A DNA stretch of 64,000 bases, taken from contig NZ_CP187259.1 of the NCBI RefSeq assembly GCF_049676595.1, positions 992,001-1,056,000 of the forward strand, read 5' to 3'. Shown piece by piece: positions 17,444-25,281 of the stretch. Both the position numbers and the translations under genes were made by a program. The DNA comes from Methanocella_A sp049676595. GTDB taxonomy: Archaea > Halobacteriota > Methanocellia > Methanocellales > Methanocellaceae. The notes below the pieces were generated by a model, which saw only the letters and a program-made list of their open reading frames with translations, ran no database searches and was not told the DNA's origin. Numbering within the stretch: the first letter of the stretch is position 1; every line of letters starts with the position of its first letter.

Positions 17444-18121
17444 TCAAGCCAGCCCGTGGTCTCTCCAGTAGTGGTAATCGTAGTATTCCGCGGACAACTT
17501 CCTGATGGACGGCTGGGCCGCCAGGAATACGGCCATGTTAACCAGGCCTGGCTTCACTCTGCCAGATGCCGCTGCACGGAAAAACTTTGTCGCCGCCGTG
17601 GCGATCTTTTTCTCGGCCTTATCCGCCCGGGTGCCGAATTCCAGCACGTCGTTGGCAGCTATGGCAAAACTGTGGGCGACAGTGAATCCCCAGACCTCTG
17701 CCATGAACGAGAACGATTTAAGCATCTGGCCTGTTCCCAGCTCAAAGCCGGCGGTGGCCAGCATCAGCGCGCTTTTGAAAAAGCGGGGCCGGTGGCAGAC
17801 ATAGGCGAACCTGTCGAAGAAGTTCTTCATCAGGCCCGAGACGTTGAAGACGTAAACGGGTGAGGCGAAGATGACTCCGTCGGCCTGGTGCATTTTCTCC
17901 TCCAGCATCGCCCGGTCATCTTTGTGAGGGCAGTGGTCTTCACCTTTCGTAAAGCAGGCCCCGCAGCCGAGGCATGGCCTGAGATCCAGGTCTTTTAGGA
18001 ATAAGTATTCGAAGTCCACGTCTCCGAGCTGTTTCATCTTCTCTTCGACTCTTCTGGTCAGCTTGTAGGTGTTGCCGTTCTTTCTGGGGCTGCCCATGAT
18101 TGCCAGTATCTTCACAAGCAT
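17444..18121 (-). CDS. Iron-sulfur flavoprotein (Isf-type)
   Basis: A 225-residue protein. The FMN-binding loop is KILAIMGSPRKNGNTYKL. The compact 4Fe-4S motif CLGCGACFTKGEDHC has the same Cx2Cx2Cx7C spacing as in the proteins at 14414 and 24474. FASPVYVFNVSGLMKNFFDRFAY is the second flavin region. GGAAGG lies just before ATG 18121; the flavodoxin gene upstream ends seven bases earlier. Second gene of operon 2. Confidence 0.86.
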   Translation of the reverse strand: MLVKILAIMGSPRKNGNTYKLTRRVEEKMKQLGDVDFEYLFLKDLDLRPCLGCGACFTKGEDHCPHKDDRAMLEEKMHQADGVIFASPVYVFNVSGLMKNFFDRFAYVCHRPRFFKSALMLATAGFELGTGQMLKSFSFMAEVWGFTVAHSFAIAANDVLEFGTRADKAEKKIATAATKFFRAAASGRVKPGLVNMAVFLAAQPSIRKLSAEYYDYHYWRDHGLA

Positions 18122-18128
18122 CGCCTTC

Positions 18129-18701
18129 CTACTGTGTCACGACTGCCACGAGGTCTCTGCAACCCAGGGCGGCTTTATTCTCGTCGCGATCGCCGATCAG
18201 CCTGACCTCTGCCTTTCGATTCTGGATTGAGGCGACCTGGCTCTCGAGCGATGTCAGGTCGCTGGCGACAAAGTCGTTCGAGCCGGTGGTCCCGAATACG
18301 CCCAGCTTTACATGATTCTGCAGTGTCAGCCCCTTTAAGTACGCCTCGATCGAGTTGCTGGCCTTACCGAAATACATGGGCCCGCCAACTACGACGATAT
18401 CGTAGCCGGAAACATCGGTAGCGGCTGCGCTGCTTACGCCCGCCAGCTCGACTTTATAGCCCTTCGATTTCAGGTCACCAGCAATTCCCGTTGCCGCTTT
18501 TTTTGCCGCTCCTGTAACGCCCGGGTCATAGACGACCAGCGCCTTCCCCGTAACATGCCCCGCAGGGCTCAACGATTCGGCGCCCGTAGCCATCTTGCCC
18601 GTCAAACCTGAGCATATGATGCCCCCGCTTGCTACGAGGGCGAATATTGCCAGTAATACGATGGCAACTGCGACTAGAATAACTATTGTCAGTAAAGACA
18701 T
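18129..18701 (-). CDS. Membrane-anchored flavodoxin-domain protein
   Basis: A 190-residue protein. One N-terminal membrane helix (TIVILVAVAIVLLAIFALVASGGIICSGLTG, about 4-35) precedes a flavodoxin fold. KALVVYDPGVTGAAKKAATGIAGDLKSKGY is its phosphate-loop region, in which the usual T/S-rich motif is altered, and YDIVVVGGPMYFGKASNSIEAYLK is the second loop. It resembles HemG-like flavodoxins but is anchored. ATG 18701 follows GGAGA by nine bases; ATG 18716 also lies in frame. First gene of operon 2. Confidence 0.78.
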   Translation of the reverse strand: MSLLTIVILVAVAIVLLAIFALVASGGIICSGLTGKMATGAESLSPAGHVTGKALVVYDPGVTGAAKKAATGIAGDLKSKGYKVELAGVSSAAATDVSGYDIVVVGGPMYFGKASNSIEAYLKGLTLQNHVKLGVFGTTGSNDFVASDLTSLESQVASIQNRKAEVRLIGDRDENKAALGCRDLVAVVTQ

Positions 18702-18730
18702 TCTGATTCTCTCCATCTTGTCTCATCCTA

Positions 18731-18803
18731 TTATGTGAGTGAACAATCACTCACATAAATTCATATAGGATATCCGCTATAAAAAGTTAACGGTCATTCA
18801 CAT
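18731..18803 (-). promoter_or_regulatory. Operon 2 promoter with perfect palindromic operator
   Basis: TTATGTGAGTGA (731-742) pairs exactly with TCACTCACATAA (747-758) around ACAA, a 28-base operator. It is followed on the plus strand by CTATAAAAAGTTAACG (18777-18792), the TATA region read leftward, and a half-site TCATTCACAT (794-803). The spacing and the AAAGTTAACG element match the operon 3 promoter, although the operator sequence differs. Confidence 0.7.
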
Positions 18804-19877
18804 TTACCGGTTACCGGCCAGCAGTGCCTGCACCCACTCTCTCTTCTTCCAGATGGCGCAGCCGCCGTCTTCTTCCAGCAGCTCTCCGCTGTTCTCCCTG
18901 ATGCTCCTCAGGAACTTCGATTGCAGAGCCTCTTTGTACGACATATGCTGCAGGCTGGCATCGGAGTAAGGCGCGAACGGGCATGGCTCGAGGTCTCCCG
19001 AAGCGCTGACGTGGACGAAGCCCCTGCCCGATGACAGGCATCCGCCAAAGGCTTTTTCCTCTCCCGGGAAAGCCAGAAAGGCGGCTGCATACTTTGACCT
19101 GAACGAGCCGGCGACAAGGATTTCCCTCTGCTCTGGTGTGGGGACCCAGTTCTCGGTCCCTTCCCTGACCGGGCTGTACTCTACGTAAAAGAAGGCCTTG
19201 CAGCCCTTGTCCAGCAGGCCCCGGACGAAGGCATCCCCTGTTACCGTAGAGAAATTAGAGCGGGTCACAGTGATCGAGACGCCGAAGAAGATGCCGGCTG
19301 CTTGTAGCTTTTCCATGGCTGCCAGAACTCTGCCGTAAGTGCCCGCACCCCGGCGTAAATCAGTATCTCCTTCGAAGCCTTCCACGCTCAGCATCGGGAT
19401 CACGTTGCGCTGCTCCTTGATGCGGGCCACGATCGTCTCGTCCAGCAGCGTGCCGTTGGTCAGCAGCGGGAAGATAATGCCGGGGTACTTCTTTGTGATG
19501 TCCAGCAGCCCGGGCTTTAGCAGCGGCTCCCCGCCGGCCAGCAGGATGATCGCCGTGCCCAGCGCTTCCGCTTCGCCGAAGAGAGTTTCCAGCCTGGCCG
19601 GGCTCATCTCAGCTTTGTTCTCCCTGGGCAGGTTCTGGGAGTAGCAGCCCTGACAGTGGAGATTGCAGTGATCAGTCACGCTCAGGATCATGAGAGGCGG
19701 GACGTGAAGTCCCTCGCTTTCCCAGGCCTGCCTCTTCTCTGCAGCTCTTTTCTGGGCTTTGAGGGTGCGCAGGAAGAAAGCGGCCATTTTCGGGTCTCTG
19801 GCCGAAGCCCGGAGCGCATCCTTGAAGGTCGTGCGGACCAGCGTTTCTAGCATCTTGTTGATACCATTGTTATCCAT
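18804..19877 (-). CDS. Radical SAM protein with SPASM-like C-terminus
   Basis: A 357-residue radical SAM enzyme. The 4Fe-4S/SAM motif CNLHCQGCY is near residue 72 (CxxxCxxC), followed by LAGGEPLLKPGLL, the GGE SAM-binding element. Near the C-terminus GGCLSSGRGFVHVSASGDLEPCPFAPYSD and GGCAIW resemble a truncated SPASM/auxiliary cluster region. The N-terminal 50 residues are helical. The substrate is unknown; peptide or cofactor modification is typical of this subgroup. The start overlaps the end of the preceding membrane protein gene. Last gene of operon 3. Confidence 0.85.
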   Translation of the reverse strand: MDNNGINKMLETLVRTTFKDALRASARDPKMAAFFLRTLKAQKRAAEKRQAWESEGLHVPPLMILSVTDHCNLHCQGCYSQNLPRENKAEMSPARLETLFGEAEALGTAIILLAGGEPLLKPGLLDITKKYPGIIFPLLTNGTLLDETIVARIKEQRNVIPMLSVEGFEGDTDLRRGAGTYGRVLAAMEKLQAAGIFFGVSITVTRSNFSTVTGDAFVRGLLDKGCKAFFYVEYSPVREGTENWVPTPEQREILVAGSFRSKYAAAFLAFPGEEKAFGGCLSSGRGFVHVSASGDLEPCPFAPYSDASLQHMSYKEALQSKFLRSIRENSGELLEEDGGCAIWKKREWVQALLAGNR

Positions 19878-20658
19878 AAACTGTCCTCTTCTTTAAGCTC
19901 GGGAGGCCTATACCGCCCATCTGCAAGAGCCTCAGGCCGATCAGGATGTGCCAGATCATCAGCAGCAGGCCGGCAGAGGCAACGAATAGAGTACCGATCA
20001 CCGTCAGGGTTGCACCAGGCGCAATTATCACGGCAAGACAATAGCCCAGGTCGAGGACGCTCGCCAGTATCCCGACATAAGCGGTCGTCCTGCCGAAGAA
20101 CTTGCTCCGTAGCATGGCGATCGAGATCACCAGGCCGGCGACCGCGACCAGGAGGAAGCTCAGGTAGATCCCGGTACCCTGGTATACCGTGCCCGGGTTA
20201 TACATTGACAGCATCGTCTGGCCGGCCGCCAGGAGGGTAGACCGCTGTGCATCTGTTGTCGCTGCGGCGTACTGGTCGCTGAGAGAAAGCAGGGAGAAGG
20301 CAGTGTTCGAAGCGAAGTAGACTGCGATGCCGATAAGGCCGAGGACTAACGCTATCAAAGCCTTACTTTCATGACTTTGCTTAAGGACGACATATAGGGC
20401 GATAAACATCAGGCCTACCAGCGCATAGTCAACTATGTCGAACACGTTTAGCAGTGCTAAACCCAGGAGTCTGTTCTGTTGCAGGAGGGTGAACCAGCCG
20501 ATCGTCATATCAGGCGGCATCTGCCCGCTGAGAAGCGATACTTCCGGGCCGAGGTTTCTCCTGAAGACAAGCCCTGCGATAAGAGCCGCGGCTCCGCCGA
20601 GCACGTAAAGGCCCTTATGGGTGGTATCGGCAGTCTCGACAGCAGTAGCGGCCTTCAT
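19870..20658 (-). CDS. DUF4386-like seven-helix membrane protein
   Basis: A 262-residue integral membrane protein with about seven helices. Features matching DUF4386 are a first helix GLYVLGGAAALIAGLVFRR, a lumenal loop, NVFDIVDYALVGLMFIALYVVLK, a polar Tyr/Ala loop DQYAAATTDAQRSTLLAAGQTML, and a C-terminal pair of helices ending IWHILIGLRLL. Function unknown. It overlaps the TetR gene by four bases upstream and the radical SAM gene downstream, so translation is coupled through operon 3. Confidence 0.75.
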   Translation of the reverse strand: MKAATAVETADTTHKGLYVLGGAAALIAGLVFRRNLGPEVSLLSGQMPPDMTIGWFTLLQQNRLLGLALLNVFDIVDYALVGLMFIALYVVLKQSHESKALIALVLGLIGIAVYFASNTAFSLLSLSDQYAAATTDAQRSTLLAAGQTMLSMYNPGTVYQGTGIYLSFLLVAVAGLVISIAMLRSKFFGRTTAYVGILASVLDLGYCLAVIIAPGATLTVIGTLFVASAGLLLMIWHILIGLRLLQMGGIGLPSLKKRTVYG

Positions 20659-21347
20659 GAAGATCGCTCCCCGTCCGGCTTGAACATCTCTGCGAATAGC
20701 CTGATCTGGGCGACTGTTTCCCGCTCAATGCGGTCGAAGTCCTGCCGGCCGTAGTTGAGGATGAAGGTCTGGAAATACCAGCTGACCATGTAGGAGATGA
20801 ACATCGTCGCCACTGCCCGGGGATCGCAGGGCCTGATTTTGCCCCGCTCCAGGAGCTTCGTGAAGAGGACTTCCGTCTCGTCGATCGGCCTCTCCATGAG
20901 CTCCCGGCGGAAGTAGTCGCCAATCTTCTCGTTGTGGTACAGCTCGATGAGCATGATGCGGGTGATTCGGGCCAGGTTCTGGTCGGCCAGCATAAACTTC
21001 GGCACACTAGCGAGGATCTCCTCCAGAGACAGCGCTTCTACCATGGCATCGAGGCCCCCCTCCAGAGTCCCGGAGGGGACGTCCTCCCGGGCCTGAGGGT
21101 ATATCCGGCCTTCGACGTAGGCGAAGATTGAGTCGAGGATCTCGTCTTTCGAGGCGAAGTGCTTGTAGACGGCGCCCTCGGTCAGGCCCACGGCCCGGGC
21201 GATGTCCCGCACGGATACTCCGTCGTACCCTCTTTCAGCGAACAGCTCTATGGCGGCATCGAAGATCTTCTCCTTCGTGCTCTTATCGCCGGGCACCTTC
21301 GCTGGCCTGCCGGTCTTTCTCGCCGCCTGCTTAACAGTCATGATCAT
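20655..21347 (-). CDS. TetR-family regulator of operon 3
   Basis: A 230-residue TetR with KIFDAAIELFAERGYDGVSVRDIARAVGLTEGAVYKHFASKDEIL as DNA-binding domain and NLARITRIMLIELYHNEKIGDYFRRELMERPIDETEVLF in the ligand-binding part. It is closest in layout to the operon 1 regulator (shared ERPxDETE segment). It lies in the middle of operon 3, six bases after the membrane protein gene and overlapping the next gene. A likely regulator of the palindrome at 22648. Confidence 0.9.
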   Translation of the reverse strand: MIMTVKQAARKTGRPAKVPGDKSTKEKIFDAAIELFAERGYDGVSVRDIARAVGLTEGAVYKHFASKDEILDSIFAYVEGRIYPQAREDVPSGTLEGGLDAMVEALSLEEILASVPKFMLADQNLARITRIMLIELYHNEKIGDYFRRELMERPIDETEVLFTKLLERGKIRPCDPRAVATMFISYMVSWYFQTFILNYGRQDFDRIERETVAQIRLFAEMFKPDGERSS

Positions 21348-21353
21348 CGTACC

Positions 21354-22064
21354 TCAAGAGCTATTCGTATTCTCGGTCCTGCCTATACAATCATTTCGGT
21401 CGCCGCTAGCTGTCTTTCCCGCTTCAGTAAGCCGCCGGCTGTCGCGCACGAACCCTGCCGCTACCAGCAGCAAAAGTAACCCGAATGCAGCGGCGATGTT
21501 AATGCAGAGGGGAATGACGATGGCATCCGACCCGGCAACGCCGGGCAGCAGCCCGATGAGCGGCCAGCCGACGAACAGCATGAGCCAGGCGATCAGATCC
21601 GTACCGTACAGCCATGGCCAGAAGCTGTCGAGCCGCTGCCTGAGGCCGGCCGGTATCCGGTTGCGCCACCCTGGTTGCCGTGTATTAATCCGGGTGGCCG
21701 CCAGGCCTATAACCAGTCCCAGTATAAAGGGCCCGAATCCTCCGCCCACCAGGAGCACCGCGACCGACAGCAGGATCAGGACCAGGCCCCCGTGCCTCTT
21801 CTCGATGAATACTGTTGCCCAGACTAGAAATATCGAGGACATGATTATCGCCAGAATGCCCGTCACCAGCAGGTTAGGTACAATGGACATCGCCGGCTCC
21901 CCGTTCAGGATGCTGAACAGTGCTGAGTCAGGCCATGACTGAAACACGATGCCCGGAGAGGCCACGTTACCCTGCAGTACTTCTCCCAGGCCATGCTCGA
22001 TGCCCGACAGCCCTGCCAGGGCTCCCAGGGTGGAGACCGTTATTCTTGTGGCGCTAAACTTCAT
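21354..22064 (-). CDS. Multi-spanning membrane protein, unknown
   Basis: A 236-residue protein with about six hydrophobic helices. The first region includes TRITVSTLGALAGLSGIEHGLGEVLQGN, which has conserved-looking Gly/His residues, then LLVTGILAIIMSSIFLVWATVFIEKRHGGLVLILLSVAVLLVGGGFGPFILGLVIGLAATRI. No transporter or enzyme motif recognised. Second gene of operon 3, 13 bases after the frameshifted flavodoxin gene and just before the TetR gene. Confidence 0.7.
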   Translation of the reverse strand: MKFSATRITVSTLGALAGLSGIEHGLGEVLQGNVASPGIVFQSWPDSALFSILNGEPAMSIVPNLLVTGILAIIMSSIFLVWATVFIEKRHGGLVLILLSVAVLLVGGGFGPFILGLVIGLAATRINTRQPGWRNRIPAGLRQRLDSFWPWLYGTDLIAWLMLFVGWPLIGLLPGVAGSDAIVIPLCINIAAAFGLLLLLVAAGFVRDSRRLTEAGKTASGDRNDCIGRTENTNSS

Positions 22065-22077
22065 CGCAATCCCGCCG

Positions 22078-22633
22078 TCATGCAGCCACTGGCTGAAGCT
22101 TCTTCTCTGTCAGACAACCTGCCCACGCTCGAATAGCAGCCCAGTCCCTCTGGTCGATCGGCTTACTGGTGTCGAAGCCTTTGCTCTCGAGGTCTTTCTT
22201 CACGGCGCCGAAGAACCGGTCGATGCGGCCCTTGCTGCTAAAGTCCAGGTACCCTCCGAAGTAGGCCAGCCCCACAGGCTTAATCATGGGGAACTTCGAA
22301 GCCACCTTCTCCATGCACTCTCTGGCATAGCCGGCCAGCGCCGGGTCGCCGCCTGCGAGGCCCGAGGAGAACAGCGCCACCCGCTTTCCTCGCGAGCACT
22401 TTCTCATTGCGCTTCAGGAACGCTTTCGCCTGGCGCTTCCACATCGTCATGAAGACGGAACTGCCCACCACGACAAGATTGAACTCGCACACGTCGATGC
22501 CCCTCGTCTCTTTAGCGTTCCTGACTGCCACAGCATAGCCCTGCCGGCCTAACTCGTCCCCGATCACGTCTGCGATCTCTTTCGTGGCACCGCCCCTGGT
22601 GCCGTAAACGACTAAAGCTTTCATCCGATTCAC
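22078..22633 (-). CDS. Flavodoxin-domain protein, frameshifted near 22390
   Basis: HemG-like flavodoxin close to the intact paralogue at 23449. The N-terminal part is KALVVYGTRGGATKEIADVIGDELGRQGY and NLVVVGSSVFMTMWKRQAKAFLKRNEKVLA. The C-terminal part in the next frame is GKRVALFSSGLAGGDPALAGYARECMEKVASKFPMIKPVGLAYFGGYLDF. One surplus base near 22390 separates them. Start ATG 22633 or ATG 22624. First gene of operon 3, so a real break would remove the flavodoxin but might spare downstream genes. Confidence 0.8.
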
Positions 22634-22647
22634 TCCCGGTCACATAT

Positions 22648-22718
22648 GTAAGTAAACATTTACTTACTTTACAAATTCTAATATACGCGACTACTATAAA
22701 AAGTTAACGTTTACTTAC
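22648..22718 (-). promoter_or_regulatory. Operon 3 promoter with paired operators
   Basis: GTAAGTAAA (648-656) and TTTACTTAC (659-667) form a perfect 9-base-arm palindrome with a CA centre. The TATA region ACTATAAAAA (22693-22702) follows, then GTTAACGTTTACTTAC (22703-22718), which repeats the right half-site. The geometry is the same as in the other three operons. Confidence 0.68.
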
Positions 22719-22998
22719 TTTATCCCTGGGCTTGCACGGATTGGGCTTATGGATCATTATATAACAAAATTTATGGGATTGTCAGGTACCGTTTACACGA
22801 AGTACACAAGGTACGCGAAGTACGCGAAGTTTAATCATATAATCGGGTTGCAGTCAGCCTTTTTATCAGACTTTGAGTACTTCGTGTACTTCGAGTACTT
22901 CGTGTAAATAGTACGAGCACTCGTGTACAACGTTTTCAAGAATGGCTATCTTCTGGTAAATTGATGGGCACCAGTACAAAAAGTTTTAACTCTGACTT
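22719..22998. other. Intergenic region around family C repeat
   Basis: Between the operon 3 promoter and the 3' end of the YjbQ-family gene. It holds the family C palindrome (22781-22930) and otherwise AT-rich sequence; no gene recognised. Confidence 0.5.
22781..22930. repeat. Family C palindrome, copy C2
   Basis: It starts GTCAGGTACCGTTTACACG and continues with AAGTAC/GGTACGCGAAG 12-base-period units. A loop of about 40 bases contains GGTTGCAGTCAGCC, which also occurs in C4. The right arm ACTTTGAGTACTTCGTGTAC ends in CGTGTAAATAGTACGAGCAC. Confidence 0.85.
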
Positions 22999-23409
22999 CT
23001 ACTCTCCGGTAATGCCCACGAGCATCTTGCGGCCCCGGGGGCCATCGAATTCGCAGAAATAGATGCCCTGCCAGGTGCCGAGGGCAAGCCGGCCATCTAT
23101 GACTGGTATCATCTGGGAGAAGCCCATCATGGACGCTTTAAGGTGGGCGTCGGAGTTGCCCTCTGCATGGCGATAGTTACCGTGAACGGGCACCAGCTTT
23201 TCCAGCGTGGCCAGCAGGTCGGTGACCACGTCGGGATCGGCGTTCTCGTTGATGGTGATGCCGGCGGTCGTGTGGGGCACGTACACATAGCAGATGCCGT
23301 TCTTTACACCGCTCTTTGTCAGCTCGGCGGCTACCTGCCGGGTTACGTCGATGAACTGGGCCCTGGTGCTTGTGGGGACAGAGATTTCTTTCCAGATAAT
23401 GGTGATCAC
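22999..23409 (-). CDS. YjbQ/UPF0047 family protein
   Basis: A 136-residue single-domain protein of the YjbQ (UPF0047) family, some members of which show weak thiamine-phosphate synthase activity. Diagnostic segments are YVPHTTAGITINENADPDVVTDLL, NYRHAEGNSDAHLKASMMG and LGTWQGIYFCEFDGPRGRKMLVGI, with the conserved His and Asn residues of the active cleft. GTG 23409 overlaps a 7-base-pair hairpin that contains the AGGAG sequence. It lies 39 bases behind the flavodoxin gene of operon 4. Confidence 0.88.
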   Translation of the reverse strand: MITIIWKEISVPTSTRAQFIDVTRQVAAELTKSGVKNGICYVYVPHTTAGITINENADPDVVTDLLATLEKLVPVHGNYRHAEGNSDAHLKASMMGFSQMIPVIDGRLALGTWQGIYFCEFDGPRGRKMLVGITGE

Positions 23410-23428
23410 TCCTGCGTAGTCAGGAGTA
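23407..23428 (-). promoter_or_regulatory. Hairpin sequestering the ribosome-binding site of the YjbQ-family gene
   Basis: ACTCCTG (23408-23414) pairs with CAGGAGT (23421-23427) around a CGTAGT loop. On the minus strand the second arm contains GGAG immediately before the GTG start at 23409, so folding would hide both. A T-rich run AATTTTTTCT lies upstream on the same strand, perhaps ending operon 4 transcripts. Confidence 0.45.
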
Positions 23429-23448
23429 TGCGATCGATCGAGAAAAAA

Positions 23449-23982
23449 TTATCTGGCCTTCGCCGCCACTTCCTTCGTCCACTGGCGGATGGCTTCCCAG
23501 TTCCTGCCGTCGACCGGCTTGCTGGTGTCGATGCCTTTCTTCTCGAAGTCGGCCTTCATGGCGTTGGCCATTATCTTCGCTAAGAAGTTCGGGCTGTCGA
23601 AGTTGACCACGCCGCCGAAGTAGGCCAGCGCTACTGGTTTTATCGCCGGGAACTGCGCCGCAGTTTTTTCGATGCTCTGCTTTGCGGCATCAGCCTGGGC
23701 TGGATCGCTGCCTGCGAGGCCCGACGAGAACAGCGCCACCTTTTTGGAGGCCAGCTCCTTCTGGTTTGCCTTCAGGAAGCCCTTCGCCTTGCCGCTCCAC
23801 ATGCCGGCGTAGACCGAGCTGCCGACCACAAAAAGATCGTAGTCCTCTACCTTCACGCCTTTCAGGTCCGACGCATTCTTCACCATCGATTCAAACCCCT
23901 CGGCTGAGAGCGTTTTACCGATCTCCTCGGCGATCGCCGTGGTGGCGCCGCCTCTGGTTCCATATACTACTAATGCTTTCAT
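23449..23982 (-). CDS. Flavodoxin-domain protein (HemG-like)
   Basis: A 177-residue flavodoxin: FMN phosphate loop MKALVVYGTRGGATTAIAEEIGKTL, then DLFVVGSSVYAGMWSGKAKGFL and KKVALFSSGLAGSDPAQADAAKQSIEK. These match protoporphyrinogen-oxidase-like/FldP-like flavodoxins. It is an intact paralogue of the broken gene at 22078. A pair of segments near the end (IDTSKPVDGRNWEAIRQWTKEV) is shared by both. Last gene of operon 4, 15 bases after the methyltransferase-like gene. Confidence 0.87.
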   Translation of the reverse strand: MKALVVYGTRGGATTAIAEEIGKTLSAEGFESMVKNASDLKGVKVEDYDLFVVGSSVYAGMWSGKAKGFLKANQKELASKKVALFSSGLAGSDPAQADAAKQSIEKTAAQFPAIKPVALAYFGGVVNFDSPNFLAKIMANAMKADFEKKGIDTSKPVDGRNWEAIRQWTKEVAAKAR

Positions 23983-23997
23983 CTCTATACCTCTCGG

Positions 23998-24471
23998 TTA
24001 AAGGAAGTTGAACCACACTTTCTTTCTGTACTCCTCGTACTTCCCGCCATATCTCTGCTGCATGAAGCTGTCTTCAGCCTTGATGAACATCCTGAACGAC
24101 GCGTACATGACGAGAGACGTTCCTAGCAGCAGCCACCAGTTCAGCAGCAGCGCGATGGCCGGGAACACGAACACTGTCCACGAGCTGTATATCGGGTTCG
24201 GCATCAGCGCATACGGGCCCTTAGTGGCCATCTCGCCCTTCGTGTAGGCGAGCAGGAAGTACACGACAGCTGCCAGCCAGAGGGGTATGCCGACGAGCAG
24301 TAAGATGCCTGCGAGCCCCAGGGTGATTTCCCGGGGCAGGAACGTCATGTCGAACATTGGCCTGGACAGGTAGCTCACCAGCGTGGCTACGATAAAGTAC
24401 AGGGCTGCGGGCGCCATGATCTTCGGGCCGGCGCCCTCGATGCCCATCTTTTTAACCTGAGTATTTGCCAT
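23998..24471 (-). CDS. Isoprenylcysteine carboxyl methyltransferase-like membrane protein
   Basis: A 157-residue protein with four to five helices. The C-terminal half, KGPYALMPNPIYSSWTVFVFPAIALLL to FMQQRYGGKYEEYRKKVWFNFL, has the G-P-Y-x-x-x-R/P-N-P-x-Y pattern and the E-x-x-x-x-x-Y-G-x-x-Y-x-x-Y tail of ICMT/PEMT-like SAM methyltransferases. ATG 24471 has GGAGG eight bases upstream and follows the flavoprotein stop by two bases. The substrate may be a lipid or quinone-like molecule; inferred only from family habits. Confidence 0.75.
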   Translation of the reverse strand: MANTQVKKMGIEGAGPKIMAPAALYFIVATLVSYLSRPMFDMTFLPREITLGLAGILLLVGIPLWLAAVVYFLLAYTKGEMATKGPYALMPNPIYSSWTVFVFPAIALLLNWWLLLGTSLVMYASFRMFIKAEDSFMQQRYGGKYEEYRKKVWFNFL

Positions 24472-24473
24472 GT

Positions 24474-25268
24474 TTAAGCCTCCTTTTGCTTTGGCGGCCA
24501 CTGGACGTCTCCCGGACCCATGTCTTTCATCATGCCCATGACCAGGCTGACCATCACGTTGACAGCCGCCTTTTTGACAGGCCCGATCTTCGTCTCGTAG
24601 TGGTACTCCTTGCCCTTGTAGAACTCGAAGTCTGCGGGCAGCCACTGGGCGCAGCTTTCCGAGATCTTCTTCTGGATGACGAACCGCATGTAGTCGTTGA
24701 ACGAGGGTACTGGCAGGGACGTGTCCCGGCAGGCTGTGTAGAACTTTTCAGTCTCCTTCGTGATCGCCTTCTCCTTCTTCGCGACCGCGTTCGCAGTCTG
24801 GGGCCAGGGCGGCGTGCCCACGCAGAGCTTGCTGACGATTCTGGAGCCGCCGAGGGCGTTCTCCATGGCCTCGACCGTCTGCTCCAGGCCGGCGCCGCCC
24901 GAGTTGGCGACGAGCATGACCTTCTGCCGGAAGAACCGGAGCCGGTGGTTGGTGTAGGCGAACCGGTCGATGAAGTTCTTCATCAGCCAGCTCACGTTCT
25001 CGACGTATGCCGGGGAGTTCAGGATCACGCCGTCCGCTGCCAGCAGCTTCTGCTCAAGCGCTGCCCGGTCGTCCTTGAGCGGACACTTGTCCTCGCCCTT
25101 CGTCACACACGCGAAGCATCCCTTGCAGAGCTGGAGGTTTGAGTCTTTCAGGAAGACGTACTCGAAGTCGACCTCGCCCTTCTGCTTCATCCGTTCCTCT
25201 ACCATCCTGACTACCTTGTAGCCGCTGCCCTTGCCTTTGGGGCTACCCATGATTGTTATGATCTTCAT
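24474..25268 (-). CDS. Iron-sulfur flavoprotein (Isf-type)
   Basis: A 264-residue protein. The N-terminal flavin loop is KIITIMGSPKGKGSGYKVVRMVEERM. The cluster motif CKGCFACVTKGEDKC is near residue 53 with the same spacing as the other two Isf-type proteins. LNSPAYVENVSWLMKNFIDRFAY follows. The C-terminal 110 residues form a helical extension ending in a hydrophobic stretch, as in the 14414 protein. Third gene of operon 4, 13 bases after the DUF116 gene. Confidence 0.86.
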   Translation of the reverse strand: MKIITIMGSPKGKGSGYKVVRMVEERMKQKGEVDFEYVFLKDSNLQLCKGCFACVTKGEDKCPLKDDRAALEQKLLAADGVILNSPAYVENVSWLMKNFIDRFAYTNHRLRFFRQKVMLVANSGGAGLEQTVEAMENALGGSRIVSKLCVGTPPWPQTANAVAKKEKAITKETEKFYTACRDTSLPVPSFNDYMRFVIQKKISESCAQWLPADFEFYKGKEYHYETKIGPVKKAAVNVMVSLVMGMMKDMGPGDVQWPPKQKEA

Positions 25269-25281
25269 GATGTTTTTCTCC

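Noticed and set aside
24472..24645. Longer version of the ICMT-like protein from 24645
   Set aside because: The extra 58 residues are Arg/Gly/His-rich out-of-frame translation of the flavoprotein gene; GGAGG marks ATG 24471 as the start.
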